Below, piece by piece: positions 6,451 to 15,636 of a stretch of 29,353 nt of DNA (positions are counted from its first letter, which is position 1; every line of letters begins with the position of its first letter). A program made the translations under genes and the position numbers. Below the pieces are notes generated by a model. That model was not told where the DNA came from and ran no database searches. It saw only the letters and a program-made list of their open reading frames with translations. This DNA is from DATEOR01 sp035296905 (GTDB lineage: Bacteria; Actinomycetota; Thermoleophilia; Gaiellales; Gaiellaceae), in assembly GCA_035296905.1 (NCBI GenBank), contig DATHAA010000078.1:1-29353 (forward strand), in the 5' to 3' direction.

Positions 6451-9400
6451 ATGGACCACCCGGCACTCAACACCCTCGCCCGCGAGCTCGCCGAGAGCGA
6501 GCGCCTCCGCGAGTTCGTCGCGGCGCCCGCTGCTGCCCGCGTGTCCGAGCCGCTCGTGCCGCTCTTCCTCGCCTCGGTCTTCCTCGAGCGCGGCGGGCCG
6601 CTCGTCGTCGTTTTCCCGGACGACGCCGACGCGCGCGACGCCGCCGAGGCCGCCGGCTGGTTCCTCGGCGAGGAGAACGTCGGCCTCTTCGCCTCGCGCG
6701 GAGTGCGCTGGGGGAGCGGGCTCGAGCCGCCGCCCCACCTCGTCGGCGAGCGCGCCCGCGCCCTCGAGATCCTCGAGGCCGGCGGGCTTGTCTGCGCGTC
6801 GGCGATCGGCGCCGCAGAAGGTGTTCCGCCCAAGGAGACGAGACCGGAGACGATCCGCCTCCGCGTGGGCGACTCTCCGGGAAGCGAGGAGCTCGTCGAG
6901 CGACTCGCCCTCGCCGGCTACGAACGCGTCGAGCAGGCGCAGGAGCGCGGGCAGTTCGCGGTGCGCGGCGGGATCGTGGACGTCTATCCGTCGACCGGCC
7001 GCGAGCCTGTCCGCCTCGAGCTCTTCGGCGACGAGGTCGAGTCGTTGCGCGCCTATTCCGCCTTCACGCAGCGCACGCTGCATTCGCTCGACGAGGCGCT
7101 CATCCAGCCCGCGACCGAGCGCCGCTCCGACCTCGTCGAACCCTGGCTGGAAGACAAGCCGCCGCCTCCACCGGACGATCTCGTCCTTCCTCTTCCAGCG
7201 CCTGATCTCGTCTGGCAGGCGGACGACGCGCGCGAGGCCGTGCAGGAGGAACTCGGTGTTCAGCTCGGCCTCGGCGGCGCCACTGAGCTGAGCCAGCTCC
7301 CGGCCGGCCAGCGGTACGCCTTCGAAGCCCAGCGACCAGCGATCGCTGCGCGTGGGCTCTCGGAGGCCGAGCGCGACCTGCTTGCGTTCGTTCGCGGTGG
7401 GAACCGCGTGGTCGTCACCTTCGCGCATCGCGGCGAAGCGCTGAGGACGAAGGGGCTTCTCCGCCGCATTGACCCCGTGGTGCTGGAGCCGGGTGACGAG
7501 CTCCCGGCCGGGGAGGGGCTCTTCTTCGCCGTCGCCCCGGCGCGGCGAGGCTTCGTCCTGCGCGACCTCGGCCTCGTCCTCCTTCCGGATACGCAGATCT
7601 TCCGCAAGCGCCCGCCGCGAGCCGACGCGCGAATCGGCCGCGCGCTCCAGAGCTTCGCCGACCTACGCACGGGTGACTTCGTCGTCCACGAGGATCACGG
7701 CGTCGGGAAGCTCCTCGGCTTCGAGACGAAGACCGTCGCGGGGGTCACGCGCGACTACCTCTTTCTCGCCTTCCGGGGGGACGACCGGCTGTACGTCCCG
7801 CACGAGCAGATCGGGAAGGTCTCGCGCTACGTCGGCGCCGACGGGCATGGGCCGGCGCTGTCGAAGCTCGGGGGCAAGGCGTGGGACAACATCAAGAGCC
7901 GCGCGCGGGCAGGCGCCCACGAGCTCGCCGGCGAGCTGATCGCCCTGTACGCGCAGCGGCAGCGTGCCGAGGGCATCGCATTCCCGACCGACAACGAGCT
8001 CGTCGAGCAGCTCGAGGCGAGCTTCCCCTTCGAGGAGACGCCGGACCAGCTGAGCGCGATCGAGGCGGTGAAGGAGGATCTCGAGGCGCCGCGGCCGATG
8101 GACCGCCTCGTCTGCGGCGATGTCGGCTTCGGGAAGACGGAGGTCGGCGTCCGAGCCGCCTTCGTCGCCGCGGCCAACGGGCGCCAGACACTGCTGCTCG
8201 CTCCGACGACGATCCTCGCCCAGCAGCACTGGAACACCTTCCGCGAGCGCTACCGCGACTTCCCGGTCACCGTCGAGATGATCTCTCGCTTCCGCAAGCC
8301 AGCGGACATGAAGAAGGTGCTGGCCGCCTACCGCGAGGGCAAGGTGGACGTCCTCATCGGCACGCACCGCGTCCTCTCCCGCGACGTCGTCCCGAAGGAG
8401 CTCGGACTCGTGATCGTGGACGAAGAGCAGCGCTTCGGCGTCGCGCAGAAGGAGCTCCTGCGCCAGCTCCGGCTCGAAGTCGATGTGCTGTCGCTTTCGG
8501 CCACGCCGATCCCGCGCACGCTGCACATGTCGCTCGCTGGTCTTCGCGACATCAGTGTCATCGAGACGCCGCCGCAGGGCCGCCGCCCGATCCGCACGCA
8601 CGTCGGGGAGTACGACGAGGAGCTCGTCCAACTCGCCCTGCGTCGCGAGCACGAACGCGAAGGACAGGTGTTCTTCCTCCACAATCGCGTCGAGACGATC
8701 GAGGAGGCGGCCGAGCACCTGCGCCAGCTCTGTCCCGAACTTCGCTACATCGTCGCGCACGGGCAGATGCCGGAACGGGAGCTCGAGCAGCACATGCTCT
8801 CGTTCCTCGCGGGCGAGGCGGACGTGCTCGTCTCGACGACGATCATCGAGTCGGGCCTCGACATCCCGCAGGCGAACACGCTGATCGTCGAGCGCGCGGA
8901 TGCCCTCGGGCTCGCGCAGCTCTACCAGATCCGTGGACGCGTCGGCCGGAGCGACGTCACCGCCCACGCCTACCTCTTCTATCCCGACGGGCACGAGCTG
9001 ACCCAGGAAGCGCGCGCCCGGCTCGCCACCCTCGCCGACCACACCGAGCTCGGCGTGGGCTTCGCCATTGCGATGCGCGACCTGGAGATCCGCGGCGCCG
9101 GCGACCTGCTCGGCGCGGAGCAGTCGGGGCACGTGGCCGCGATCGGCTTCGAGCTCTACGTCGAGCTGCTCGCGGCGGCGGTCGCGGAGCTGAGCGGGAC
9201 GCGCCGCGCGGCTGGGCGGCCCGTTCGCGTCGAGGCGCAGGTGGACGCCTACGTTCCGGCCGACTACATCCCCGGCGAGGCACAGAAGATCGACCTCCAC
9301 CGGAGGCTCGCGCTCGCCGAGTCTGAGGACGAGCTGCGGGAGCTCCGTGCCGCCGCGGAGGACCGCTTCGGGCCCGTGCCCGAGCCGGTCGAGCACCTCT

Positions 9401-9642
9401 TCGAGATCCAGGAGGCGAAGCTGAAGCTTGCGCGTCTCGGCGCGGACTACCTCGTCTTCCGCTCAGGCAGGACGGTGATCGGCCCGCTCGTGCTCGGCTC
9501 GGCGGAGCTCCGCGGCCTGCGTGCGCTGGTCGACACCGCCGTCTATTCGAGTGCCCAGAGCGAGATCACGCTGAGGGGCGATGGGTTCAAGACGGCCCTG
9601 CGGCTGGTCGATGCTATCCTCGACCTGCGGTTGGCCGCCTAG
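6451..9642 (+). CDS. mfd: Transcription-repair coupling factor Mfd
   Basis: Mfd displaces RNA polymerase stalled at DNA damage and recruits UvrA. The 1063-aa length is normal to slightly short. The N-terminal third is the UvrB-like module (RGGIVDVYPSTGREPVRLELFGDEVE appears in two parts near residues 170-195). The CarD-like RNA-polymerase-binding domain begins near residue 405 (TGDFVVHEDHGVGKLLGFET, with the DYLFLAF strand). Translocase motor: Walker A CGDVGFGKTE near 555, DEEQ box near 656 (VIVDEEQRFGV), SATPIPRTL near 685, and motif VI QIRGRVGRS near 830. The C-terminal TRCF domain ends the protein. Start ATG fits the TACGAT promoter. The foldase gene follows after 12 bp. Confidence 0.97.
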   Translation: MDHPALNTLARELAESERLREFVAAPAAARVSEPLVPLFLASVFLERGGPLVVVFPDDADARDAAEAAGWFLGEENVGLFASRGVRWGSGLEPPPHLVGERARALEILEAGGLVCASAIGAAEGVPPKETRPETIRLRVGDSPGSEELVERLALAGYERVEQAQERGQFAVRGGIVDVYPSTGREPVRLELFGDEVESLRAYSAFTQRTLHSLDEALIQPATERRSDLVEPWLEDKPPPPPDDLVLPLPAPDLVWQADDAREAVQEELGVQLGLGGATELSQLPAGQRYAFEAQRPAIAARGLSEAERDLLAFVRGGNRVVVTFAHRGEALRTKGLLRRIDPVVLEPGDELPAGEGLFFAVAPARRGFVLRDLGLVLLPDTQIFRKRPPRADARIGRALQSFADLRTGDFVVHEDHGVGKLLGFETKTVAGVTRDYLFLAFRGDDRLYVPHEQIGKVSRYVGADGHGPALSKLGGKAWDNIKSRARAGAHELAGELIALYAQRQRAEGIAFPTDNELVEQLEASFPFEETPDQLSAIEAVKEDLEAPRPMDRLVCGDVGFGKTEVGVRAAFVAAANGRQTLLLAPTTILAQQHWNTFRERYRDFPVTVEMISRFRKPADMKKVLAAYREGKVDVLIGTHRVLSRDVVPKELGLVIVDEEQRFGVAQKELLRQLRLEVDVLSLSATPIPRTLHMSLAGLRDISVIETPPQGRRPIRTHVGEYDEELVQLALRREHEREGQVFFLHNRVETIEEAAEHLRQLCPELRYIVAHGQMPERELEQHMLSFLAGEADVLVSTTIIESGLDIPQANTLIVERADALGLAQLYQIRGRVGRSDVTAHAYLFYPDGHELTQEARARLATLADHTELGVGFAIAMRDLEIRGAGDLLGAEQSGHVAAIGFELYVELLAAAVAELSGTRRAAGRPVRVEAQVDAYVPADYIPGEAQKIDLHRRLALAESEDELRELRAAAEDRFGPVPEPVEHLFEIQEAKLKLARLGADYLVFRSGRTVIGPLVLGSAELRGLRALVDTAVYSSAQSEITLRGDGFKTALRLVDAILDLRLAA

Positions 9643-9654
9643 GTCTTTCCTCCG

Positions 9655-10686
9655 ATGTCCTCTCATATCCGTCGCAACAGCTCCTTGCTCCTGCTCGCGC
9701 TCATCGCGGCGCTCGCGCTTGCTGCATGCGGCGGCGGAGGTACGAGCTCAGCCGATGTTCCCACCGGCGCAGTCGCAGTCGTCGGTGACAAGACGGTCAC
9801 GAAGGAGGAGTTCGACAAGCTCATCGAGCAGCAGAAGAAGTCGGCCGAGGCGCAGAAGCAGGACTTCCCGGAGCCCGGGACGACGGAGTACGAGGCGCTC
9901 AAGGCGACGGTCGTGAAGGGCCTCGTCGAGCAGAAGGAGTGGGAGCTCGAGGGCGAGGCGATGGGGGTCAAGGTCACCGATCAGGAGATCGAGACCGAGC
10001 TCGACAAGCTGAAACAGCAGTACTTCCAGGGGGACGAGCAGAAGTACTCGGCCGAGCTTGCGAAGCAGGGGCTGACGGACGAGGACGTTCGCAACGAGCT
10101 TCGCACGCGCGTTCTCACGAACAAGATCTTCGAGGCCGTCACCAAGAAGGTCACCGTCTCGGACGCCGACATCAAGGCGTACTACGAGAAGAACCCGACC
10201 CAGTACCAGAAGCCGGCCTCGCGGGAGGTGCGTCACATCCTCGTGAAGACCGAGGCGCTGGCGCAGAAGCTCCACGACCAGATCCAGGGCGGTGCGGACT
10301 TCGCCAAGCTCGCGCAGAAGTACACGCAGGACCAGGCCTCGAAGGCCGACGGCGGCAAGTTCACCGCCTTCAAGGGGCGCACGGTCGAGCCGTTCGACGA
10401 GTTCGTCTTCTCCGCGAAGACGGGCGAGCTCTCCGACCCGATCAAGACGGAGTTCGGCTGGCACATCATCGAGGTGCTGTCCGAGGTCAAGCCGGCGACG
10501 ACGACTCCGCTCGACCAGGTTAAGGACTCCATCAAGACGACGGTGTTGCAGACGAAGCAGAACGCGGCCATGAAGGCCTGGATCGCGGCGTTGCCTGCGA
10601 AGTACGCCGACGAAGTCGCCTACGCTCCCGGCTATGCCCCGGCGAGCGCGACGGACACCAGCGGCGGAACCACCACCGCCGGCTAG
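9655..10686 (+). CDS. SurA/PrsA-like peptidyl-prolyl isomerase lipoprotein
   Basis: This is a secreted protein-folding factor of 343 aa. The signal sequence LLLLALIAALALAAC ends in a lipobox with Cys near residue 25, so it should be membrane-anchored outside the cell. An N-terminal SurA_N-like chaperone domain (about 40-180) begins with VAVVGDKTVTKEEFDKLIEQ and is strongly charged. A parvulin PPIC domain spans about 195-285 (REVRHILVKTEALAQKL, GGKFTAFKGR, FGWHIIEVL). The C-terminus is Ser/Thr/Gly rich. It lies 12 bp behind mfd and 4 bp before mazG. No Shine-Dalgarno precedes the ATG, so it may depend on read-through from mfd. Confidence 0.93.
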   Translation: MSSHIRRNSSLLLLALIAALALAACGGGGTSSADVPTGAVAVVGDKTVTKEEFDKLIEQQKKSAEAQKQDFPEPGTTEYEALKATVVKGLVEQKEWELEGEAMGVKVTDQEIETELDKLKQQYFQGDEQKYSAELAKQGLTDEDVRNELRTRVLTNKIFEAVTKKVTVSDADIKAYYEKNPTQYQKPASREVRHILVKTEALAQKLHDQIQGGADFAKLAQKYTQDQASKADGGKFTAFKGRTVEPFDEFVFSAKTGELSDPIKTEFGWHIIEVLSEVKPATTTPLDQVKDSIKTTVLQTKQNAAMKAWIAALPAKYADEVAYAPGYAPASATDTSGGTTTAG

Positions 10687-10690
10687 CGGC

Positions 10691-11449
10691 GTGCCCGACC
10701 ACGACGAGCTCGCACGTGCTCTCGTCGACCTCCAGGAGCTGGCGGAGCGCCTTCGCCGCGACTGCCCCTGGGACCGCGCGCAGACCGCCGAGACGATCGT
10801 CCCGCACACCGTCGAGGAGGCCTACGAGGTCGCGGATGCCGCTCTGGCCGCCGACGACGAGAAGCTCGTCGACGAGCTCGGCGACCTCCTCTTTCAGACG
10901 TTCTTCCTCGCACTTCTCCTCGAGGAGCGAGGGGCCGGCGACCTGGCCGCGGTCGCGGGGGCGATCCACGAGAAGCTCGTCCGCCGCCATCCGCATGTGT
11001 TCGCGTACGGCACAGCGGACACCCCGGGGGCGGTCAAGCAGCGCTGGGAGGAGCTGAAGACCGAGCAGGAAGGGCGGGAGGGAATCTTCCACCACGTGCC
11101 CGAGACTTTGCCTTCGCTCCTGTACGCGCAGAAGGTTCAGCGGCGCGCGGCCACGATTGGCTTCGAGTACCCGGATCTCGCCGGAGCGTCTGGCGACCTC
11201 GACGACGAGGTCGAGGAGCTCCGCGTGGAGCCGAGTGGAAACGAGCTCGGCGACGTCCTATTCGCCGCGGTGAACGTGGCGCGCCACCTCGGCGTCGACC
11301 CCGAGCTCGAGCTGCGCCAGGCGAGCCGGCGGTTCGTCGATAGGGTCGAGCGAGCGGCGGAGCTGGCCGCCGCCGAAGGCAAGGAGTTCTCCGGCCTCGA
11401 GCTGGCCGAGCAGGACCGCTACTACGACCTCGCGAAGGCGGGCACGTGA
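10691..11449 (+). CDS. mazG: Nucleoside triphosphate pyrophosphohydrolase MazG
   Basis: MazG hydrolyses (d)NTPs to monophosphate and pyrophosphate, cleaning damaged nucleotides and tuning stress alarmones. The 252-aa protein has the duplicated layout. Domain one holds CPWDRAQT (from Cys25) and the EExxE metal site (Glu42, Glu43, Glu46) followed by DELGDLLFQ. Domain two has VEELRVEPSGNELGDVLFA. I set the start at GTG 10691, four bases after the foldase stop, because a further upstream frame overlaps the foldase gene without family similarity. The stop overlaps the eno start (GTGA). Confidence 0.94.
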   Translation: MPDHDELARALVDLQELAERLRRDCPWDRAQTAETIVPHTVEEAYEVADAALAADDEKLVDELGDLLFQTFFLALLLEERGAGDLAAVAGAIHEKLVRRHPHVFAYGTADTPGAVKQRWEELKTEQEGREGIFHHVPETLPSLLYAQKVQRRAATIGFEYPDLAGASGDLDDEVEELRVEPSGNELGDVLFAAVNVARHLGVDPELELRQASRRFVDRVERAAELAAAEGKEFSGLELAEQDRYYDLAKAGT

Positions 11450-12717
11450 GCAAGATCGCCCGCGTCCACGGACGACAGATCCTCGACTCGCGGGGGAACC
11501 CGACGGTCGAGGTGGACGTCGAGCTCGAGTCGGGGGCCTTCGGCCGGGCCGCGGTCCCCTCGGGCGCATCCACCGGTCAGTTCGAAGCGGTGGAGCTCCG
11601 GGACGGCGGCGACGACTGGCTCGGCAAGGGCGTGACGCGTGCGGTCGCCAACGTGAACGGCGAGCTCGCTGCCGCGCTCTCCGGCCTGGACGCCTCCGAC
11701 CAGGCGGCCCTCGACAACGCGCTCGTCCAAGCGGACGGCACGCCGAACAAGAGTCGCCTCGGCGCGAACGCGATCCTCGGCTGTTCGCTGGCCGCGGCTA
11801 AGGCGGCCGCCGCAGATGCGGGGAAGCCGCTCTACGCGTGGATCGGCGGAGCCGAGGCGCACGTCCTGCCGGTGCCGATGATGAACGTCATCAACGGCGG
11901 CGCCCACGCGCAGAACTCCCTCGACCTGCAGGAGTTCATGATCGTGCCGGCCGGCGCCCCGACCTACGCCGAGGGCCTGCGGATCGGCGTCGAGGTCTTC
12001 CAGTCCCTGAAGGCGCTCCTGCACGAGCGCCGGCTTCCGACCGCCGTGGGGGACGAAGGCGGCTTCGCCCCGGACTTCGGCGCGAGCGAAGACGCGATCC
12101 GCACGATCGTCGAAGCGGCCGAGCGCGCGGGCCACGGGGACCGGATCGCGATTGCCCTCGATCCTGCCGCGACCGAGATCTGGCGCGAGGGTGCCTACCG
12201 GTTCGAGGGACGCGTCGCGAGCTCGGACCAGCTCATCGACTACTGGGAAGGTCTCTGCGGGCGCTACCCCATCGTCTCCATCGAAGACCCGATGGCCGAG
12301 AACGAGTGGGACGGCTGGCGGACGCTCACCGACCGGCTGGGCGACCGCGTGCAGCTCGTCGGGGACGACCTCTTCGTCACGAATGTGGACCGGTTGCGCC
12401 AGGGAATCGAGCAGGGTGCGGCCAACGCCATCCTGCTCAAGGTGAACCAGATCGGGACGCTCACCGAGACGCTCGAGGCGATCGAGCTCGCCCGGTCGGC
12501 CGGCTACGGGACGGTCATCTCCCATCGCTCGGGCGAGACCGAGGACACGACGATCGCCGACCTCGCCGTGGCCACTGGAGCGGGGCAGGCCAAGATCGGG
12601 GCGCCGTCCCGGACGGACCGCGTGGCGAAGTACAACCAGCTTCTACGCATCGAGGAAGAGCTCGGCTCGAAGGCTTCGTATCCGGGCTGGTCGGCCTTCC
12701 CGCGCTCGGCGCGCTGA
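11446..12717 (+). CDS. eno: Enolase
   Basis: Enolase converts 2-phosphoglycerate to phosphoenolpyruvate in glycolysis. The 423-aa protein is full length and has the hallmarks: ILDSRGNPTVEVDV, the mobile loop VPSGASTGQFEAVELRDG, GGAHAQNSLDLQEFM, DEGGFAPDF (catalytic Glu), SIEDPMAENEWDGW with the magnesium-binding Glu-Asp, LLKVNQIGT (catalytic Lys) and VISHRSGETEDT. The C-terminus KYNQLLRIEEELG is intact. The GTG start overlaps the mazG stop. Pyruvate kinase, the next step of the pathway, follows 34 bp downstream. Confidence 0.98.
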   Translation: MSKIARVHGRQILDSRGNPTVEVDVELESGAFGRAAVPSGASTGQFEAVELRDGGDDWLGKGVTRAVANVNGELAAALSGLDASDQAALDNALVQADGTPNKSRLGANAILGCSLAAAKAAAADAGKPLYAWIGGAEAHVLPVPMMNVINGGAHAQNSLDLQEFMIVPAGAPTYAEGLRIGVEVFQSLKALLHERRLPTAVGDEGGFAPDFGASEDAIRTIVEAAERAGHGDRIAIALDPAATEIWREGAYRFEGRVASSDQLIDYWEGLCGRYPIVSIEDPMAENEWDGWRTLTDRLGDRVQLVGDDLFVTNVDRLRQGIEQGAANAILLKVNQIGTLTETLEAIELARSAGYGTVISHRSGETEDTTIADLAVATGAGQAKIGAPSRTDRVAKYNQLLRIEEELGSKASYPGWSAFPRSAR

Positions 12718-12739
12718 CGGGCACCTCCCCCCGGCACGC

Positions 12740-12745
12740 TAACGT
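12740..12745 (+). promoter_or_regulatory. -10 box (TAACGT), likely leaderless start of pyk
   Basis: TAACGT is separated from the pyk GTG by six bases (GGAGTT). The GGAG there is only two bases from the start codon, too close for a working Shine-Dalgarno, so a leaderless transcript is the better reading. Confidence 0.45.
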
Positions 12746-12751
12746 GGAGTT

Positions 12752-14170
12752 GTGACGCTCGGACGGCGCCGCACGAAGATCGTCTGCACGATCGGCCCAG
12801 CCACCTCGTCCCGGGAGATGCTCGACAAGCTCGTCGACTCCGGGATGGACGCGGCGCGCCTCAACTTTTCGCACGGCTCGCACGAGGACCACGCGGAGCG
12901 CGCTCTACTCATTCGTGAGGCCCAGGCGCGCGCCGGCCGGCCGCTCGCGCTGATCGCCGATCTCCAGGGTCCCAAGCTCCGCATCGGCGACCTCCCGGGA
13001 ACGATCATGCTCGCGAGCGGCGACGAGGTCGTCCTCTCCGGCGACGGCACCGGCGAGCCGGGTGACTTGCCCGTTAGTCCGCCCGTGCTCGCGGAGGTGC
13101 TCGTACCCGGCCAGGACGTCCTCATCGACGACGGCCTCGTGCATCTGCAAGTCGAGGACGTCACCGCGGGGCGCGCGCGCTGCAAGGTCGCGGTCGGAGG
13201 AAAGGTGGACTCGCACAAGGGTGTCAACGTCCCGGGTGCGACGATTCCGATTCCCTCGCTGACCGAGAAGGACCTCGCCGACCTCGAGTTTGCGCTCACG
13301 ATCGGCGTCGACTTCGTCGCGCTTTCGTTCGTGCGCTCGGCGGGGGACATCCACGCCCTGCGCGAGCTCCTGCACAGCGCGGGCTCGACAGCGCTCGTGA
13401 TCGCGAAGATCGAAAAGGCCGAGGCCATCGAGGAGCTACACGCGATCGTCAGCGCCTCCGACGTGGTCATGGTCGCGCGCGGCGATCTTGGCGTCGAGAT
13501 CGGCCCCGCCGCGGTTCCGCTCGTCCAGAAGCGGATCATTCTCTGCGCGCTCGAGCACGGGAAGCCGGCGATCACCGCGACGCAGATGCTCGAGTCCATG
13601 ATCCACCACGCCGACCCCACGCGGGCCGAGGCGAGCGACGTCGCGAACGCCGTCCTCGACGGTACGTCGGCACTCATGCTCTCCGGAGAGACCGCAGTCG
13701 GCGAGTTCCCCGTCGAGAGCGTCGTCTACATGGACAGGATCGCCTGCGCGGTCGAGCCGAGCTTGCAGTCTCGTCACGAGCTTGCGCGGGCGGGCGAGGA
13801 CCGGGCGCCGACGGTTGGCGAGGCGATGTCGAACGCCGCCTGCGACATCGCGGAGGTGCTGGGCGCGACTGCGATCCTCGTCCCCACCTACAGCGGGCGG
13901 ACGGCCTCGGCGGTAGCGCGCCACCGCCCTCAGCGGCCGATCATCGGCGCGACCCACAAGCGCTACGCCCTCCAACAGATGGCGATCGAGTGGGGAGTCG
14001 TGCCGGCGGAGATCGAGGAGTGCGACGACGTCGAGCATCTCTGGAGCCGCACCCTCGATGCCTCCCGCATGACCGGACTCGTCGTGCCGGGCGACCGGGT
14101 CGTCATCACGGCGGGGACGGCGGTCAACGTTCCCGGAACCACGAACGTCATCAAAGTAGAGACGGCCTAG
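12752..14170 (+). CDS. pyk: Pyruvate kinase
   Basis: This enzyme makes pyruvate and ATP from phosphoenolpyruvate. The 472-aa protein contains the barrel motifs KIVCTIGPATSS, AARLNFSHGSHEDH, DLQGPKLRIGDL, the B-domain insert near 70-165, ALSFVRSAGDI, VIAKIEKAEAIEEL (catalytic Lys), VMVARGDLGVEIG, ITATQMLESM and LSGETAVGEFP. The C-terminal regulatory domain has PTYSGRTASAVARHRPQ and ends in NVIKVETA. It follows eno, placing two consecutive steps of lower glycolysis side by side, although the internal -10 suggests separate expression. Confidence 0.98.
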   Translation: MTLGRRRTKIVCTIGPATSSREMLDKLVDSGMDAARLNFSHGSHEDHAERALLIREAQARAGRPLALIADLQGPKLRIGDLPGTIMLASGDEVVLSGDGTGEPGDLPVSPPVLAEVLVPGQDVLIDDGLVHLQVEDVTAGRARCKVAVGGKVDSHKGVNVPGATIPIPSLTEKDLADLEFALTIGVDFVALSFVRSAGDIHALRELLHSAGSTALVIAKIEKAEAIEELHAIVSASDVVMVARGDLGVEIGPAAVPLVQKRIILCALEHGKPAITATQMLESMIHHADPTRAEASDVANAVLDGTSALMLSGETAVGEFPVESVVYMDRIACAVEPSLQSRHELARAGEDRAPTVGEAMSNAACDIAEVLGATAILVPTYSGRTASAVARHRPQRPIIGATHKRYALQQMAIEWGVVPAEIEECDDVEHLWSRTLDASRMTGLVVPGDRVVITAGTAVNVPGTTNVIKVETA

Positions 14171-14215
14171 TCGCGTTGCAGGAAGGAGGCGTGGGCGGTC
14201 GAATGTCGGCTGTCC

Positions 14216-14527
14216 ATGGCTCGCCGCAGGCCTTCGCGCTCGAAGCTCGCCCTCCGCTGGGTCGGCGCTGCGATTCTCGTCGCCATCGCTCTCTCCTACA
14301 TCCACCCGCTGACCTCGTACCGCCACGCGCAGCAGGAGGTGCGGGACCGGCAGGCGGCCATCGCGGCTCTCGAGCGCGACAACGCGGACCTGACGAAGAA
14401 GCTGATGGACGCGGGCAAGAGTGAGTACGTCGTCCGGGAGGCGCGGCGCCTCGGGCTCGTCCGAGAGGGCGAGCACCTCTTCATCGTCAAGGGCGCCGGG
14501 ACCTCGGAAGAGGGGGCGGTACCATGA
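14216..14527 (+). CDS. ftsB: Septum formation initiator FtsB/DivIC family
   Basis: This is a 103-aa bitopic membrane protein of the divisome. It has a basic cytoplasmic start (ARRRPSRSK), one membrane span (WVGAAILVAIALSYI) and an extracytoplasmic coiled coil (HAQQEVRDRQAAIAALERDN) ending in the conserved REARRLGLVREGEHLF motif. Location next to eno and DUF501 is the known Actinomycetota arrangement for DivIC. An AAGGAGG lies 24 nt upstream of the ATG at 14216, farther than usual. The stop overlaps an out-of-frame ATG; the next gene begins 5 bp later. Confidence 0.9.
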   Translation: MARRRPSRSKLALRWVGAAILVAIALSYIHPLTSYRHAQQEVRDRQAAIAALERDNADLTKKLMDAGKSEYVVREARRLGLVREGEHLFIVKGAGTSEEGAVP

Positions 14528-14531
14528 TCTG

Positions 14532-14999
14532 GTGGACGACACGCGAGTCGTTTCCTGGCAGCTCGGCCGGCCCGCCCGCCCATTCCGCCGGGTTGCGGCG
14601 CGCTGTGCGCACGGCTTTCCGGCGGTTACGGAACAGGCGCCGTTCGGCGCTGACGGCGAGCCCTTCCCGACCACCTTCTATCTGACCTGCCCCTGGCTCG
14701 TGGCCGGCATCTCCCGGGTCGAAGCGGAGGGAGGAGTCGAGCGCTACTCCCGCGAGGCCCAGGAGGACGACGAGCTCGGCGCGAGCCTGGAGCGCGCCGA
14801 TGCCGAGCAGCGCAAGCTCAGGCCCGAGCTTCCCGTGGGGATCGCGGGCACGCGCAGCCGTGAGAACCTCAAGTGTCTCCACGCCCACGCCGCCTTCGCC
14901 CTCGCCCGGCCCGGCTACGAGCTCGGGGAGCGGATCATGGGCGAGGTAGAGGAACGCTGGTGTCCCGACCGGCGGTGTGAACGCGCCGTGCAGGGGTAA
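14532..14999 (+). CDS. DUF501 family protein
   Basis: This is a 155-aa soluble protein of unknown function that is conserved in Actinomycetota downstream of eno and divIC. Characteristic features are VVSWQLGRPARPFRRVAARC near the start, PFPTTFYLTCPWLVAGISRV, and the C-terminal KCLHAHAAFALARPGYELGE. It ends with a Cys pair in RWCPDRRC. Four of its conserved-type cysteines and a His sit in the C-terminal half and could bind a metal. I set the start at GTG 14532, which fits the family N-terminus; the frame stays open further upstream inside ftsB. Confidence 0.88.
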   Translation: MDDTRVVSWQLGRPARPFRRVAARCAHGFPAVTEQAPFGADGEPFPTTFYLTCPWLVAGISRVEAEGGVERYSREAQEDDELGASLERADAEQRKLRPELPVGIAGTRSRENLKCLHAHAAFALARPGYELGERIMGEVEERWCPDRRCERAVQG

Positions 15000-15008
15000 C
15001 GTCCGCGC

Positions 15009-15326
15009 ATGTCCAGCCTCGCACTCGCCCGGCACCAGTGGGCGGAAGGGAAGCGCCTGCTCGACGCAGCGGGCTACGACACTGCACGGTCGCGGCATCT
15101 GGTCCTCCTCGTCGAGGCGGTCGCGGACGAGCTCGCACGCCGAGTCGGGCAGACCTTCACGCTCGCAGAGCTCGCCCAGGCCTACAACGGGTCGGAGGAC
15201 TGGGTGCGCGACGTGATCGTCTTCTCGATGCCGGCGCGCTCCAGAGCGGGGATCAAGGACACGGCGCTCGTGCAGGATGCGGCGTTCGCGCTCTACGCGC
15301 AGGGCGCGAGCGATTACCGTCCCTGA
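15009..15326 (+). CDS. Conserved-looking hypothetical protein, 105 aa
   Basis: A small, all-helical soluble protein of unknown function. It starts SSLALARHQWAEGKRLLDAA and continues with HLVLLVEAVADELARRVGQ, FTLAELAQAYNGSEDWVRDV and a C-terminal helix. The pattern FTLAELAQAYNGSEDWV resembles a helix-turn-helix or death-like helical bundle, but no catalytic signature is seen. I recall similar proteins in Actinomycetota near DUF501, which fits here (10 bp downstream of DUF501). It is probably in the same transcript. Confidence 0.75.
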   Translation: MSSLALARHQWAEGKRLLDAAGYDTARSRHLVLLVEAVADELARRVGQTFTLAELAQAYNGSEDWVRDVIVFSMPARSRAGIKDTALVQDAAFALYAQGASDYRP

Positions 15327-15327
15327 C

Positions 15328-15594
15328 GTGTCGTCCGGCCTCAGCCCCTCGGAACGCGAGCGCGAGCGGGACCGCGAACGTGCGCGGGCCCAGCGCGGGC
15401 GCATCCGTCGCCGCGCTCTCGTCTGGCTCGTCAGGCTGGTGGCCGCAGCGGTTCTTCTCTTCGCCGGAATCGCGGTCGGCCTGGCGCTCGAGAGCGACGG
15501 CACGACCGGGGAGACGAACACGTCGGTGCGGACGCTCGAGGTGACGACGCTCACGCCGCAGGTGACCGTCACCGTCACGGTTTCAAATCCGTGA
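15328..15594 (+). CDS. Single-span membrane protein with Arg-rich cytoplasmic tail
   Basis: This 88-aa protein has a very basic N-terminus (SERERERDRERARAQRGRIR), one membrane helix (LVRLVAAAVLLFAGIAVGLA) and a short outer tail rich in Thr and Val (TLTPQVTVTVTVSNP). I chose GTG 15328, one base after the upstream stop. Upstream in-frame starts would overlap the previous gene. The alternating R-E stretch may form a salt-bridged single helix. The role is unknown; its position after ftsB-DUF501 makes an envelope or division accessory possible. Confidence 0.65.
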   Translation: MSSGLSPSERERERDRERARAQRGRIRRRALVWLVRLVAAAVLLFAGIAVGLALESDGTTGETNTSVRTLEVTTLTPQVTVTVTVSNP

Positions 15595-15617
15595 CGCGGC
15601 CGGAAAATCAGGCTTGG

Positions 15618-15623
15618 TAGATT
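15618..15623 (+). promoter_or_regulatory. -10 box (TAGATT) for the HTH-receiver gene
   Basis: TAGATT lies 13 nt before ATG 15637 and implies a leader of about 6 nt. No Shine-Dalgarno is seen. Confidence 0.35.
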
Positions 15624-15636
15624 GCCCGGGCCTTAC

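Noticed and set aside
7663..9396. A 577-aa minus-strand open frame inside mfd
   Set aside because: It mirrors mfd codons in a GC-rich genome and has no family motifs; mfd is unmistakable on the other strand.
10634..10690. Longer mazG start at 10634
   Set aside because: It would overlap the foldase gene by 53 bp with a Pro/Arg-rich leader not seen in MazG; GTG 10691 is a better fit.
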